Origin: Pseudomonas helleri
GTDB taxonomy: Bacteria > Pseudomonadota > Gammaproteobacteria > Pseudomonadales > Pseudomonadaceae
Length of the DNA stretch: 64,000 nucleotides
Reading direction: 5' to 3'
NCBI RefSeq assembly: GCF_009600315.1
Contig: NZ_WIWC01000022.1
Location: 1 to 64,000, forward strand
Shown here: one piece after another, positions 45,710 through 55,675 of the stretch
Numbering within the stretch: the stretch's first letter is position 1
Layout: the number at the start of each line of letters is the position of its first letter
Notes under the pieces: generated by a model
Databases searched by the model: none
Seen by the model: the letters and a program-made list of their open reading frames with translations, nothing else
What the model was told of the DNA's origin: nothing
Made by a program: the position numbers and the translations under genes

Positions 45710-45997
45710 ATGGCAGAGACGCAACGAACCGCTATAAAAACGCAGGTGTATGAGCGGCTGATTGATCGTTTGAGTGTGGCTCTTGATTCAGCAAGAACGG
45801 CAGTGCAATTGCGTAACGAGCAACCTGTCGATTTGGAATTGCGTGGTTTGAGTCGTGCCGACTTGGAGTTGATCAATGTGTATTTGAACCGGATGGGACG
45901 TGAGGCTGATGTACGCCCCAAAAGCAGCATGAGTGAGCATGAACCCCCTTATAAAGCCAAGGTCATCTGGCTGAAAGACAGGGTGCAGGGAAAGTAA
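45710..45997 (+). CDS. Small conserved protein of unknown function
   Basis: A 95-residue charged, mostly helical protein that I cannot assign to a family. Residues 1-45 look like one long helix (TQVYERLIDRLSVALDSARTAV) and a second helix follows (LSRADLELINVYLNRMGREAD). No signal or membrane segment. GAGGTGA lies 5 nt before the ATG and a TATAAT sits at 45683-45688. In PAO1 a similar small gene (about PA3986) occupies this position next to leuS, so it is conserved in the genus. Confidence 0.75.
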   Translation: MAETQRTAIKTQVYERLIDRLSVALDSARTAVQLRNEQPVDLELRGLSRADLELINVYLNRMGREADVRPKSSMSEHEPPYKAKVIWLKDRVQGK

Positions 45998-46153
45998 GGG
46001 TGTATGACCCTATTCATCACACCCTTGCTGAAAATCGTATACCCGCGTGTGTTTCCCGGGTTGATGCAGCAGGCATGAGCGTTCAATTGTGGCCTGGCCT
46101 GTTGATGAGTCCCTTCAGCCCCCTTAGGCTTCGGGCATCTGTGGAGATGCTCG

Positions 46154-46915
46154 ATGCCTATTCGATATGTTGTTAAACACCTTCTATTGCCCCCCGGATT
46201 ATTTTTGCTGCTGCTGGCGTTTGCCTGGTGGCTGAAGGATGTGCGCCCGCGTTTAGCCTGTGTCCTGTTTGCGACCGGATTGGGTGGTCTTTGGCTCATG
46301 AGTTTGCCGGTGGTGGTGCAGTGGGCTGCCCGGGTAGTCGAGCGTGAGCCCGCGCTGGTGCTCAGTGAATGGTCAACGCTGGCTGCCCGCGCGGATGCGA
46401 TTGTAGTGTTGGGATCGGGGCGTGAACGGGGCGATCCAGCGTGGGGCCGCGATCAACCGACGTTGATCGGGCTTGAACGTTTACGGTATGCGGCCCGCTT
46501 GGCTAAAGCGTCGGGGTTGCCGGTGTTGACTGCTGGGGGATTGGAAGACGGCTCGCCGCCGAGTGAAGCGCAGTTGATGGCTGATTCGCTGTGCGATGAC
46601 TTCGGCGTGTCTGTGCGCTGGAAGGAAGAGCAGAGCCGTACGACGTGGGAAAACGCACACATGACGGCTGGCATTTTGTTGCCGCAGGGCATCAGGCGTG
46701 TAGTGGTCGTGACTCAGGCTTGGCATATGCCGCGCTCGGTGTGGAGCTTCGAGCAGGCCGGGTTTGAGGTGGTGGCTGCGCCCGTGGGGTTTTTGAGCGC
46801 GGATGATGCGCGGCCGCTGGGGGGCTGGATGCCGGAGTATTCGGCTATCTGGCAGTCGGGACTGTTACTTAATGAGGCGGTGGGGCAGGTGGCGTATCGG
46901 TTTATTTACCAATGA
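46154..46915 (+). CDS. YdcF/ElyC-family membrane protein (DUF218)
   Basis: A 253-residue protein with two N-terminal membrane helices (about residues 9-25 and 36-55) and a DUF218 domain: DAIVVLGSGRERGD, PVLTAGGLEDGSPPSEAQLMAD and VVVTQAWHMPRSVWSFEQAGF. Residues and length match ElyC/SanA-like proteins, implicated in envelope integrity and undecaprenyl-phosphate metabolism in E. coli. Its stop lies 7 nt before repeat copy 4, which separates it from the convergent lnt gene. Confidence 0.9.
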   Translation: MPIRYVVKHLLLPPGLFLLLLAFAWWLKDVRPRLACVLFATGLGGLWLMSLPVVVQWAARVVEREPALVLSEWSTLAARADAIVVLGSGRERGDPAWGRDQPTLIGLERLRYAARLAKASGLPVLTAGGLEDGSPPSEAQLMADSLCDDFGVSVRWKEEQSRTTWENAHMTAGILLPQGIRRVVVVTQAWHMPRSVWSFEQAGFEVVAAPVGFLSADDARPLGGWMPEYSAIWQSGLLLNEAVGQVAYRFIYQ

Positions 46916-46922
46916 GCTGAAG

Positions 46923-47016
46923 ATCAAAAGCCCCTCACCACGCCTCTCCCGGAGGGAGAGGGGACTTACACCACACATCTGCTCCCTCTCCCTCTGGGAG
47001 AGGGTTGGGGTGAGGG
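46923..47016. repeat. Modular palindromic repeat, copy 4 (short form)
   Basis: Begins ATCAAAAGCCCCTCACC and ends GGGTTGGGGTGAGGG at 47016, 94 bp in all with only two hairpins and one spacer. It is the minimal form of the element: the longer copies have an extra hairpin-spacer unit. It lies between the convergent ydcF-like and lnt genes, 9 nt beyond the lnt stop. Confidence 0.9.
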
Positions 47017-47025
47017 TTGTTGGTC

Positions 47026-48549
47026 CTAAACCGTCTTGGCAATCCGACTGGTCACCAGCGCCCAGCCGATTAACAAGCAGCACAAAATAGCCAACGGCCA
47101 AGACCGCCATTGCAGGTACGGTGTCAGCTCATGCATTGGCACTACTTCGCCGTACATAATCCCACGCTCGAACTGCGGTATTTGCGTGGTGATTTGTCCA
47201 TACGGATCAATCAGTGCCGTAACACCGTTGTTGGTCGCCCGAATCATCCAGCGTCCCGCTTCCAGTGCGCGCATCTGCGCCATCTGCAAGTGTTGCAGCG
47301 GACCAATCGAGGTGCCAAACCAGGTGTCGTTACTGATGGTCAGCAAAATATCGCTTTGAGCCGCAAGGCCGGCCACGAAATCGGGGTACACCACTTCATA
47401 GCAAATCAGTGGGGCAATCTGATAACCCTTGGCTTGCAACATGGCTTGGTCCGCCGGGCCGCGGGCAAAGTCTGACATGGGCAGGTCAAAGAACGCGATC
47501 AGGCCCCGCAACACATCCTGCAACGGCACGTACTCGCCAAATGGCACCAGCTTTTGTTTCAGGTAATTGCCATCCGCTTCACCCACCGCAGTGATGCCGT
47601 TGAAGTAGCGCGGCTGATGGTGCACTTCCTGACGTATCGGCACGCCGGTAATCAACGCTGAATGTCGATCAGCCGCAAACCGGCTCATCATGCTCAGATA
47701 CCCTTCAGCATTTTCCTTGAGTATCGGAATCGCGGTCTCCGGCCAGATGATCAGGTCAACGCGTTTTGAACTCAATGTCATGTCGCGGTACAGCGCCAGC
47801 TGGGCATTGAGCTGCGCCGGGTCCCATTTCATGCTTTGTTCTATGTTGCCCTGAATAGCGGCCACGCTGAGCGGATCGCCCGAAGGGCTTGTCCAGGCGT
47901 GATGCTTAAGCGCAATGCCAACGCACCAAGGGCCAATCAGTAACACCGCGCCCGCGAATATAAAGCCTTTGCGTTTGGCTTTGATTAAGCGCGGCAGGTT
48001 ACACAGCAGGGCAGCGGTTAATGCGAGGGTGAATGAAATCAACCACATGCCGCCCAGCGGTGCGAGCCCGGCGAGAGGGCCGTCCAGCTGGCTGTAACCC
48101 GAGTAAAGCCACGGAAAACCAGTCAGGAACCAGCCGCGGAACATCTCCTGGACGACCCACAGGGCCGCAAACGCCAAGGTGTCTGCCAGCGGAGCTTCGT
48201 TGCGACGGATCCAGCGCGCCCAGATCCAGGCGGGCAGGGCGAAGAACCAGGCGATTGCCGCGGTGAAGGCCAGCATCAACAAGCCTGCCAACAGCACGGA
48301 GGCGCCGCCAAAGTTATGGATGCTGTAGTAAATCCAGCTGGTGCCAGCACCAAACAGGCCAAAGCCGAAGCACCAGCCCCGACCCAGCGCCTGCTTGGGC
48401 GACAAATCGCGCAAGCCGAGGTAGAACATGGCCAAGGCAACCAGTGCCAGTGGCCATATGTCGAAAGGCGCCAACGCCAAGGTGGTCAGTGCGCCGGCCA
48501 CCACGGCCAGCAGGTTACCGGGCCAGCCGGGGGAGGTTATCCAGCGCAT
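47026..48549 (-). CDS. lnt: Apolipoprotein N-acyltransferase
   Basis: A 507-residue inner-membrane enzyme that adds the third acyl chain to lipoproteins. Multiple membrane segments in the first 200 residues are followed by a nitrilase-like periplasmic domain with triad Glu (LIIWPETAIPIL), Lys (YLKQKLVPFGEYVP) and Cys (PLICYEVVYPDF). A C-terminal membrane helix completes it. Starts 23 nt after corC ends on the same strand; the lnt-corC-ybeY-ybeZ-miaB order is conserved. Confidence 0.97.
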   Translation of the reverse strand: MRWITSPGWPGNLLAVVAGALTTLALAPFDIWPLALVALAMFYLGLRDLSPKQALGRGWCFGFGLFGAGTSWIYYSIHNFGGASVLLAGLLMLAFTAAIAWFFALPAWIWARWIRRNEAPLADTLAFAALWVVQEMFRGWFLTGFPWLYSGYSQLDGPLAGLAPLGGMWLISFTLALTAALLCNLPRLIKAKRKGFIFAGAVLLIGPWCVGIALKHHAWTSPSGDPLSVAAIQGNIEQSMKWDPAQLNAQLALYRDMTLSSKRVDLIIWPETAIPILKENAEGYLSMMSRFAADRHSALITGVPIRQEVHHQPRYFNGITAVGEADGNYLKQKLVPFGEYVPLQDVLRGLIAFFDLPMSDFARGPADQAMLQAKGYQIAPLICYEVVYPDFVAGLAAQSDILLTISNDTWFGTSIGPLQHLQMAQMRALEAGRWMIRATNNGVTALIDPYGQITTQIPQFERGIMYGEVVPMHELTPYLQWRSWPLAILCCLLIGWALVTSRIAKTV

Positions 48550-48572
48550 TTCAATCCTTGGTGTTGAGAGGT

Positions 48573-49412
48573 TTAGCGGGTGATGGGCGTCAGTCGAATC
48601 AAGTGAATCCGGCGGCTGTCAGCATTGAGGATGCGGAAGCGATAAGGGCCGATTTCAGTGACTTCGTTACGTTTTGGCAGGTGCCCGAACGCGCTCATGA
48701 CCAAACCACCCACTGTATCGAACTCATCGTCGGAGAATTCGCTGTCGAAGAACTCGTTGAAATTCTCGATAGGGGTCAGGGCTTTGATCAGGAAATCTCC
48801 GCTGGGCAGCGGCTTGATGTAGCTGTCTTCTTCAACATCATGTTCGTCTTCGATATCGCCAACGATCTGTTCAAGCACGTCTTCGATGGTCACCAGACCG
48901 GCCACGCCGCCGTATTCGTCGATCACGATGGCCATGTGGTTGTGGTTGGCACGAAACTCGCGCAACAACACATTCAGGCGCTTGGATTCCGGGACGAAGG
49001 TGGCCGGGCGCAGCAAGTCCTTGATGTTGAATTTGTCGCCGTTTTCTTGAAGGATCAGCGGCAACAGGTCTTTGGCCAAAAGGACGCCCAGGACGTCATC
49101 ATGACTTTCCCCGATCACCGGATAGCGCGAGTGCGCAGCATCAATGATCGACGGGAGAAATTCGCGGGGGGTCTGGGTCGCCTTGATGCTGATCATCTGC
49201 GAGCGCGGAACCATGATGTCCCGTACTTGCAGGTCAGCCACTTGAATGGCGCCTTCGACGATGGCCAGCGCTTCACTGTCCAACAGTTTGTTCTGGTGTG
49301 CTTCACGCAGCAGCTCAAGCAGCTCCTGGCGGTTTTTCGGCTCATGGGCAAAGGCCTGGGTCAGCTTACCTAACCATGACTTTTGCCCGTTGCTCGATCG
49401 GTCTTCGCTCAT
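48573..49412 (-). CDS. corC: CorC/HlyC-type CBS-domain protein
   Basis: A 279-residue cytosolic protein with two CBS domains (about residues 68-190; VRDIMVPRSQMISIKATQ, then HMAIVIDEYGGVAGLVTIEDVLEQIVG) and a C-terminal CorC_HlyC transporter-associated domain (about 205-279). It has no membrane domain of its own. Implicated in Mg2+/Co2+ efflux or membrane-linked regulation. It lies between ybeY (37 nt) and lnt. Confidence 0.95.
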   Translation of the reverse strand: MSEDRSSNGQKSWLGKLTQAFAHEPKNRQELLELLREAHQNKLLDSEALAIVEGAIQVADLQVRDIMVPRSQMISIKATQTPREFLPSIIDAAHSRYPVIGESHDDVLGVLLAKDLLPLILQENGDKFNIKDLLRPATFVPESKRLNVLLREFRANHNHMAIVIDEYGGVAGLVTIEDVLEQIVGDIEDEHDVEEDSYIKPLPSGDFLIKALTPIENFNEFFDSEFSDDEFDTVGGLVMSAFGHLPKRNEVTEIGPYRFRILNADSRRIHLIRLTPITR

Positions 49413-49449
49413 AGCGATTTACTCGTATCCCTTGGTTGTTTCAGTGGGG

Positions 49450-49911
49450 TTATTCAGTATCGTCGTCAGCGTACGGGTCAGGATGACCCAGTTCAGCAAG
49501 CAACGTTCGTTCCAGCGCTTCCATCTCTTCAGCTTCTTCATCTTCTATATGGTCGTAACCCAGAAGATGCAAGCAGCCATGAATCACCAGATGCGCCCAG
49601 TGTGCTTCAAGCGATTTGCCTTGTTCAGTCGCCTCGCGTTCAACCACGGGTACGCATATCACCAGATCGCCCAATAACGGGATATCGAGGAATTCATCCG
49701 GCACATCGGCCGGGAAGGACAGCACGTTGGTGGCGTAATCTTTCTGACGCCAGGTGTGATTTAGCTCACGGCCTTCAGTTTCGTCTACTAGACGAATGGT
49801 CATTTCTGAATCAGCCGTGCGCTGGCGCAAGGCCAGTTCGCACCATTGGCGGAACTGGGCTTCGCTGGGGGCAGTGGCGTCGGTCGCCAGTTGCAGGTCA
49901 AGCTCAAGCAT
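49450..49911 (-). CDS. ybeY: Endoribonuclease YbeY
   Basis: A 153-residue metal-dependent RNase for 16S rRNA 3' end maturation and ribosome quality control. The zinc motif [11 protein letters not shown] (about 112-122) with its three His is intact. The ATG at 49911 gives the family's length and overlaps the ybeZ stop by 8 nt; the upstream extension to 49971 reads through ybeZ. Acts with the PhoH-like ATPase encoded just upstream. Confidence 0.95.
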   Translation of the reverse strand: MLELDLQLATDATAPSEAQFRQWCELALRQRTADSEMTIRLVDETEGRELNHTWRQKDYATNVLSFPADVPDEFLDIPLLGDLVICVPVVEREATEQGKSLEAHWAHLVIHGCLHLLGYDHIEDEEAEEMEALERTLLAELGHPDPYADDDTE

Positions 49912-50923
49912 CTTTGCGGTAATCCTTGGCAGCAGGCAGTGCGGCGAGCTTGTCTGCGGCTTCCTGCTCATAGCGCCCGTAGGCTTCTACGATGCGCTGC
50001 ACCAGTGGGTGACGCACGACGTCTTTGGACTGGAAGTGGGTAAAGCTGATACCGGGTACATCCTTTAGCACTTCGATGACGTGATTGAGCCCCGATTTAG
50101 TGCCTTTTGGCAGGTCGATCTGGGTAATGTCACCGGTTATCACGGCCGTAGAACCAAAGCCGATACGGGTCAGGAACATCTTCATTTGCTCGACGGTGGT
50201 GTTCTGGCTTTCGTCGAGAATAATGAAACTGTTGTTCAGAGTGCGCCCGCGCATGTAGGCCAGCGGTGCCACTTCGATGATCTGGCGCTCGATCAGCTTG
50301 GCGACATATTCGAAGCCCAGCATTTCGTACAAGGCGTCGTAAAGCGGGCGCAGGTACGGATCGATTTTCTGCGACAGGTCGCCGGGTAGAAACCCCAGCT
50401 TCTCGCCCGCTTCAACTGCTGGACGCACCAGCAGGATGCGGCGGATTTGCTCGCGCTCAAGGGCATCAACGGCGCAGGCCACGGCCAAATAGGTTTTACC
50501 CGTACCCGCTGGGCCAATGCCGAAGTTGATGTCGTTACCCAGAATTTCTTTGACGTAGCGCTGCTGATTAATACCGCGAGGACGAATCATGCCCTTTTTG
50601 GTGCGCAACGATACGCTGGCTTCAGCCACCGGGTTACTGGCGAGGTCTTCTACGGCAGATTCTTGCAGGAACAGGTGCACCATGTCCGGCGAAAGCTCTG
50701 AGGCTTGTGTTTCGCGGTATAGACGGCGCAGCAGGATTTCTGCGGAAGACGTCAGTTTGGGGTCGCCAATCAGCTCGAATTGATTACCGCGATTGCGGAT
50801 TACGATCGTGAGGCGTTGTTCGATCAAGCGTAAGTGCTCGTCGAATTGCCCGCACAGATTGGCGAAACGGCGAGCCTCAAACGGCTCGAGAAGAAAACGA
50901 TGTGGTTCGATGGGTGCGTTCAA
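49904..50923 (-). CDS. ybeZ: PhoH-like ATPase YbeZ
   Basis: A 339-residue PhoH-family ATPase. Walker [21 protein letters not shown] at about 143-162, and [11 protein letters not shown] is the Walker B. It has an N-terminal KH-like RNA-binding portion (about 1-100). YbeZ binds YbeY and is thought to help in rRNA processing. The gene is in the miaB-ybeZ-ybeY-corC-lnt direction; a REP-like pair separates it from miaB. Confidence 0.95.
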   Translation of the reverse strand: MNAPIEPHRFLLEPFEARRFANLCGQFDEHLRLIEQRLTIVIRNRGNQFELIGDPKLTSSAEILLRRLYRETQASELSPDMVHLFLQESAVEDLASNPVAEASVSLRTKKGMIRPRGINQQRYVKEILGNDINFGIGPAGTGKTYLAVACAVDALEREQIRRILLVRPAVEAGEKLGFLPGDLSQKIDPYLRPLYDALYEMLGFEYVAKLIERQIIEVAPLAYMRGRTLNNSFIILDESQNTTVEQMKMFLTRIGFGSTAVITGDITQIDLPKGTKSGLNHVIEVLKDVPGISFTHFQSKDVVRHPLVQRIVEAYGRYEQEAADKLAALPAAKDYRKDA

Positions 50924-51016
50924 GGTCGTATTTAGCCGCCCTTAGGCAATTAAGATGAATTGAAGGATAACGCTAGCAGGTCATGGGCGAAAGGACTTAC
51001 TGATGCGACGTAGAAC

Positions 51017-51119
51017 CTGTAGTCGCTGCCGCAGGCTGCGAACGTCCACGCAGCGGACGCACGCGTTTCAGGGCTGAAGATCCTGCGGATCTTATCGCAG
51101 CCTGCGGCAGCGGCTACAG
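51017..51119. repeat. REP-like inverted pair between miaB and ybeZ
   Basis: CTGTAGTCGCTGCCGCAGG and, inverted, CCTGCGGCAGCGGCTACAG flank a 103-bp region, forming a long imperfect hairpin with a central GATCCTGCGGATC dyad. Same loose family as the pairs at 9970 and 13909. It begins 7 nt past the miaB stop and may act as a 3' stabiliser or attenuator between miaB and ybeZ. Confidence 0.85.
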
Positions 51120-51126
51120 AGCGAAG

Positions 51127-52455
51127 TCAATTCAGCAATGAGCCCCGCAACGAGTGCGGTTGCGCGGCATCGATATGCACGTCGGCAAATTGGCCGATCA
51201 ACTGCGGGTTATCGCAGCGGAAGTTGACGATGCGGTTGTTCTCGGTGCGACCTTGCAGCTCGCCGGGGTCTTTCTTCGAGTAATCCGTGACCAAAATCCG
51301 CTGAGTGGAGCCCACCATTTGTCGGCTGATCTCAAAACCCTGCTTGTTGAGGCGATGTTGCAGCGCGTTCAGGCGTTCTTTCTTGCGCTCTTCCGGGGTG
51401 TCGTCGGTCAGGTCGGCTGCAGGCGTGCCCGGCCGCTGGCTGTACACAAACGAATAAGAGAAGTCGAAACCGACGTCTTCAATCAGCTTCATGGTCTGCT
51501 CGAAGTCTTTTTCCGTCTCACCCGGGAAACCGACAATAAAGTCAGAGCTGATGCAAATGCCTGGCACGGCCGCACGCAGTTTGCGCAGCTTGGATTTGTA
51601 CTCCAATGCTGTGTGGTTGCGCTTCATCGCCGACAAGATGCGATCCGAACCGGACTGCACCGGCAAATGCAAATGCTTCACCAGCTCAGGCACTTCGGCA
51701 TGCGCCTGAATCAGGCTGTCCGAGAATTCCAGCGGGTGCGAGGTGGTGTAACGAATGCGCTCGATCCCGTCGATGGCCGCCACCACGCGAATCAACTCGG
51801 CGAGATCGGCCAAGCGACCGTCTTCGGTCAAGCCGCGATAACCGTTAACGTTCTGGCCCAGCAACGTCACTTCACGCACACCGTTTTCAGCCAGGTGAAA
51901 GACTTCTGCCAGTACGTCATCGAACGGACGGCTGACTTCTTCACCGCGGGTGTAAGGCACGACACAGAACGTGCAGTACTTGCTGCACCCTTCCATCACC
52001 GAGACGTAAGCGCTGGGCCCGTCAATGCGAGGTTCTGGCAGGTGATCGAATTTTTCGATTTCAGGGAACGACACGTCCACTTGTGGCAGCTTGGTGATGC
52101 GGGCGGCGTCGATCATTTCGGGCAGGCGGTGCAGGGTTTGCGGGCCGAATACCACGTCAACGTAGGGTGCACGGTCGCGGATGGCGGCGCCTTCCTGACT
52201 GGCAACACAACCGCCAACGGCAATCACCATGTCCGGGTTGGCCAGTTTCAGTTCGCGCCAGCGGCCCAATTGCGAATAAACGCGATCTTGCGCGCGTTCA
52301 CGGATCGAGCAGGTATTAAGCAGAATGACATCAGCGTCTTCAGCGCGCGCCGTGACTTCCAGGGCTTGATGTTCACCCAGCAGGTCGACCATGCGTGAGC
52401 TGTCGTACTCGTTCATCTGGCAGCCGTGGGTTTCGATGTAAAGCTTCTTGGCCAT
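51127..52455 (-). CDS. miaB: tRNA-2-methylthio-N6-dimethylallyladenosine synthase
   Basis: A 442-residue radical SAM methylthiotransferase modifying i6A37 of tRNAs that read UNN codons. The N-terminal UPF0004 domain has CQMNEYDS with its first cluster Cys, followed by Cys in LLNTCSIRE and VGGCVA. The radical SAM CxxxCxxC is in [19 protein letters not shown], and a C-terminal TRAM domain follows. Complete, standard length. Confidence 0.98.
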   Translation of the reverse strand: MAKKLYIETHGCQMNEYDSSRMVDLLGEHQALEVTARAEDADVILLNTCSIRERAQDRVYSQLGRWRELKLANPDMVIAVGGCVASQEGAAIRDRAPYVDVVFGPQTLHRLPEMIDAARITKLPQVDVSFPEIEKFDHLPEPRIDGPSAYVSVMEGCSKYCTFCVVPYTRGEEVSRPFDDVLAEVFHLAENGVREVTLLGQNVNGYRGLTEDGRLADLAELIRVVAAIDGIERIRYTTSHPLEFSDSLIQAHAEVPELVKHLHLPVQSGSDRILSAMKRNHTALEYKSKLRKLRAAVPGICISSDFIVGFPGETEKDFEQTMKLIEDVGFDFSYSFVYSQRPGTPAADLTDDTPEERKKERLNALQHRLNKQGFEISRQMVGSTQRILVTDYSKKDPGELQGRTENNRIVNFRCDNPQLIGQFADVHIDAAQPHSLRGSLLN

Positions 52456-52587
52456 GGGTGTTCATCAAGTGATTCAAAGAACCGCGCATTATAGGGGGCA
52501 TGGGCTTTGCTTCCTAGCGTTGTGCGTCTGGTGGCTATGCTATAGTTCGCACCCTCTTTTATATCCTCAGATGTTTACCCGCCCACC

Positions 52588-52914
52588 ATGACCAAACGTG
52601 ACGCTCCAATCTACAAGGTGATTTTCCTTAATCAGGGCCAGGTGTTCGAAATGTACGCCAAGCAGATCTATCAAAGTGATCTGTGGGGGTTTCTGGAAGT
52701 GGAGGAATTCGTCTTCGGTGAGCGCACGCAAATGGTCGTTGATCCGAGCGAAGAAAAGCTCAAGGCTCAATTCGAAGGCGTGGTGCGCAGCTTTGTGCCG
52801 ATGCATTCGATTGTGCGCATCGACGAAGTGGAGCGACTGGGTACCCCGAAAATCAGCGAAGCCCGTGGCGTCAGCAATGTGATGCCGTTTCCGTTTCCGA
52901 TGCCGGAAAAATAG
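52588..52914 (+). CDS. DUF1820 protein
   Basis: A 108-residue protein of the DUF1820 family (YKVIFLNQGQVFEMYAKQIYQS...GFLEVEEFVFGERTQMVVDPSEE), restricted to gammaproteobacteria and usually next to miaB. No known function. Divergent from miaB, and the upstream region has a TATAGT-like -10 (about 52541). No Shine-Dalgarno of note precedes the ATG. Confidence 0.92.
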   Translation: MTKRDAPIYKVIFLNQGQVFEMYAKQIYQSDLWGFLEVEEFVFGERTQMVVDPSEEKLKAQFEGVVRSFVPMHSIVRIDEVERLGTPKISEARGVSNVMPFPFPMPEK

Positions 52915-52955
52915 GGCGTTTGTGATAGTTGGCGTGACGTAGTGGTGTGAGGCGC

Positions 52956-53504
52956 TCAAGGCAGCGGCGAAAACGGCGAACGTCCGTCGGCTGATTGCAG
53001 TTCCAGCAGGTATTTGCGGAAGATCTGTCCCAACACTTGGGTCGCGGTTTCGAGTTGGTCGCGGGGCATTTGCTCTGCCACCTGATCCGCGGTGTCCAAT
53101 GCCTCTTCGGCGCCATTGACGGCCGCCATCTTCAATACGATATACGCCTGAATGTTATTGGCCGGTACACCTTCGCCCTTGAAGAACATGGTGCCGAGCT
53201 GGTACTGGGCCATTGCGTGGCCTTGCAGGGACGCCTGCTCGAAGTAGCTCAATGCTTTGTTGAGGTCGCGGGGGGTGTTTTTACCGTCGTAATAGAACTC
53301 GCCCAACTCGTATTCAGCTTCTGCATCGCCGGTTTTGGCGGCTGCTTCGCAGGCGGCCAGCGCCTCAGCCAGGTTTTCTGGCTGTGTATCGAGGGTGCAG
53401 CGACCCATTGCCGGAATCAACAACGAGTTACCGCCAGCCTGGACAAGCAGCGGCTGCAGGAGCAACAGGCAGCCCAATGCAAGGGCGCGGCCGGTGCGGT
53501 TCAT
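52956..53504 (-). CDS. Sel1/TPR-repeat periplasmic protein
   Basis: A 182-residue protein with a signal peptide (LALGCLLLLQPLLVQAGG) followed by three to four Sel1-like repeats (AEYELGEFYYDG, NKALSYFEQASLQGHAMAQYQLGTMFFKGEG). The C-terminus is charged and helical. Role unknown; Sel1 repeats usually mediate protein-protein contacts. The ATG at 53504 gives the signal peptide; the frame opens to 53564. It converges with the DUF1820 gene. Confidence 0.88.
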   Translation of the reverse strand: MNRTGRALALGCLLLLQPLLVQAGGNSLLIPAMGRCTLDTQPENLAEALAACEAAAKTGDAEAEYELGEFYYDGKNTPRDLNKALSYFEQASLQGHAMAQYQLGTMFFKGEGVPANNIQAYIVLKMAAVNGAEEALDTADQVAEQMPRDQLETATQVLGQIFRKYLLELQSADGRSPFSPLP

Positions 53505-53686
53505 GAGATTCGACGTACCTCTGAAAGGTGGGCAAGTACAACCAAGGGGTCTATAGGCGCGCATTATGAAATAAGCAGAGGCAACCTTACAAAGTCTTTA
53601 CTCGTTTTTCTGCTGCCTGACCGCGATATCCGTTGATTTAAGACGATTTTGGACGGGTGGCGTAATTGAATCAGCCATTACCGCCT

Positions 53687-53713
53687 AAAAAGTCGGCAAG
53701 GGCCTAAGCCCTT
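53687..53713 (-). terminator. Possible weak terminator downstream of hemL
   Basis: On the minus strand AAGGGC - TTAG - GCCCTT, then GCCGAC and a run of five Ts. The six bases between stem and T-run make it weaker than a canonical terminator. It follows the hemL stop by about 15 nt. Confidence 0.35.
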
Positions 53714-53727
53714 ACCGGTTTCAGTGC

Positions 53728-55011
53728 TTACTTCAATGCGGCGAAGGCACGTTCGGCCGCGTCGAGGGTCAGCTTCAACTCCTTGTCACCGTGGGCAATC
53801 GAAGTGAAACCCGCTTCAAAGGCACTAGGCGCCAAATACACGCCGCCTTCCAGCATCAGGTGGAAGAAGCGCTTGAACAGATCCGCATCGCTGGCCATGA
53901 CATCGTCAAAGGTGACGATGTCATCAGCGCCGCTGAAATACAGGCCGAACATGCCACCGGCCTGGGTGGTGACGAATGGAATACCGGCCGCATCGGCGCG
54001 TTGTTGCAGGCCGTCGAGCAGGCGAGTGGTGTAGTCGCTCAGCTCGGCATGAAAGCCCGGGCGGCTGATCAGGCGCAGGGTCGTCAGGCCAGCGGCCATG
54101 GCCAGAGGGTTACCCGAGAGGGTGCCTGCCTGATAAACCGGGCCCAACGGGGCGATGTGCTGCATGATTTCGCGTTTACCGCCAAAGCAGCCAACCGGCA
54201 TGCCACCGCCGATGATTTTGCCGAACGTGCTCAGGTCCGGTGTCACACCGTAGTGCGCTTGAGCACCGCCCAACGCGACACGGAAGCCCGTCATCACTTC
54301 GTCAAAAATCAGCACCGCGCCATGTTTGTCGCACAGGCTGCGCAAACCTTGCAGGAAGCCCGGCGCAGGCGGTACGCAGTTCATGTTCCCCGCCACTGGC
54401 TCAACGATGATGCAGGCCACGGTGTCGCCCACTTCGCTAAGCAGTTTTTCAACGGCGTCGAGGTCGTTAAAGGTGGTCGTCAGGGTGTGCTTGGCGAAAT
54501 CGGCTGGTACACCGCCTGAGCTGGGAACGCCTTGAGTCAGTGCGCCAGAACCGGCTTTGACCAGCAAGCTGTCGGAGTGGCCGTGATAGCAGCCTTCAAA
54601 TTTGAGAATATTGTCGCGGCCGGTAAAGCCACGCGCCAGGCGGATGGCGCTCATGGTGGCTTCCGTGCCGGAGCTGACCATGCGGACCATTTCCATCGAC
54701 GGCACAATCGAGCACACCAGATCGGCCATCTCGGTTTCCATGGCCGTTGGAGCGCCGTACGACAGGCCGTGTTCCAGTTGCGCACGCACGGCATCCAGTA
54801 CTTCTGGATGACTGTGGCCCAGAATCATCGGGCCCCATGAGCCTACATAATCAACATAGCGCTTGTCGTCTTCGTCGGTGACGTAAGCCCCTTCGGCGTG
54901 CTTGAAGAACAACGGTGTACCGCCCACGCTTTTAAACGCGCGAACGGGCGAGTTGACGCCACCGGGGATGTGTTTCTGGGCATTGGCAAACAGGGTTTCG
55001 GAACGAGACAT
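53728..55011 (-). CDS. hemL: Glutamate-1-semialdehyde 2,1-aminomutase
   Basis: A 427-residue PLP enzyme converting glutamate-1-semialdehyde to 5-aminolevulinate for tetrapyrrole synthesis. The PLP Lys is in [15 protein letters not shown]; the aspartate is in [11 protein letters not shown], and the [17 protein letters not shown] phosphate-binding part is present. thiD-thiE-hemL form a minus-strand operon with 17-nt gaps. Confidence 0.98.
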   Translation of the reverse strand: MSRSETLFANAQKHIPGGVNSPVRAFKSVGGTPLFFKHAEGAYVTDEDDKRYVDYVGSWGPMILGHSHPEVLDAVRAQLEHGLSYGAPTAMETEMADLVCSIVPSMEMVRMVSSGTEATMSAIRLARGFTGRDNILKFEGCYHGHSDSLLVKAGSGALTQGVPSSGGVPADFAKHTLTTTFNDLDAVEKLLSEVGDTVACIIVEPVAGNMNCVPPAPGFLQGLRSLCDKHGAVLIFDEVMTGFRVALGGAQAHYGVTPDLSTFGKIIGGGMPVGCFGGKREIMQHIAPLGPVYQAGTLSGNPLAMAAGLTTLRLISRPGFHAELSDYTTRLLDGLQQRADAAGIPFVTTQAGGMFGLYFSGADDIVTFDDVMASDADLFKRFFHLMLEGGVYLAPSAFEAGFTSIAHGDKELKLTLDAAERAFAALK

Positions 55012-55028
55012 GATGGGCTCTCTCTGAA

Positions 55029-55658
55029 TCAGGATTCGGTATTAAGCAATTGGTTGAAGGCCAAGGCGCGGCGAGTCACTTCCCGAGTACTGTCGGCACC
55101 AAACAGGCCATGCACCACGGCGAGTAAATCGGCACCGTGGGCAACCAGTGGCGCGGCATTGTCGAGGGTGATGCCGCCGATCACACAGATGGGCAATTTC
55201 AGCTGCGATCGAGCTTTATCGAGCACGTCGAGGGTTGCGGTCGGGGCGCCGGGTTTGGTGCTGGAATTGAAGAAGCGACCGAAAGCGACATAACTCGCGC
55301 CTTCTTTGGCAGCCTGCTCGGCCAGATCAATCTGGCTGTGACAGGTCGAACCGATGATCGCCTTGGGGCCGAGCAGAGCGCGGGCCGGGGTCAGGGGGCC
55401 ATCGGTCTGGCCAAGGTGCACACCGACACCCAGACGGGCTGCCAGCTCTGCATCATCATTGATGATCAACCGGGTGTTGTACCGTGCGCACAAATCGCGC
55501 AAAGCCTCGGCTTCGCGCAGTCGACGGGCGTCATCGCTACTTTTGTCTCGGTACTGCAACAGGGTCAGACCGCCATCAAGGGCCGCCTCTACATAGGCCA
55601 GCAGTTTGCCGGAGAGCAGCTGGCTATCAGTGATTGCGTACAGGCCTCGCAAGGTCAT
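55029..55658 (-). CDS. thiE: Thiamine-phosphate synthase
   Basis: A 209-residue TIM-barrel enzyme that couples HMP-PP with the thiazole phosphate to thiamine phosphate. [15 protein letters not shown] is the family N-terminus; QYRDKS, HLGQTDG and [11 protein letters not shown] are substrate-binding segments. The ATG at 55658 is chosen over 55757 because it begins at the barrel. Lies 17 nt after thiD and 17 nt before hemL. Confidence 0.97.
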   Translation of the reverse strand: MTLRGLYAITDSQLLSGKLLAYVEAALDGGLTLLQYRDKSSDDARRLREAEALRDLCARYNTRLIINDDAELAARLGVGVHLGQTDGPLTPARALLGPKAIIGSTCHSQIDLAEQAAKEGASYVAFGRFFNSSTKPGAPTATLDVLDKARSQLKLPICVIGGITLDNAAPLVAHGADLLAVVHGLFGADSTREVTRRALAFNQLLNTES

Positions 55659-55675
55659 AGGTCGAGCCTCTCGCG

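Noticed and set aside
51154..52398. 414-codon plus-strand open frame over miaB
   Set aside because: Antisense to miaB with all its cluster cysteines; shadow.
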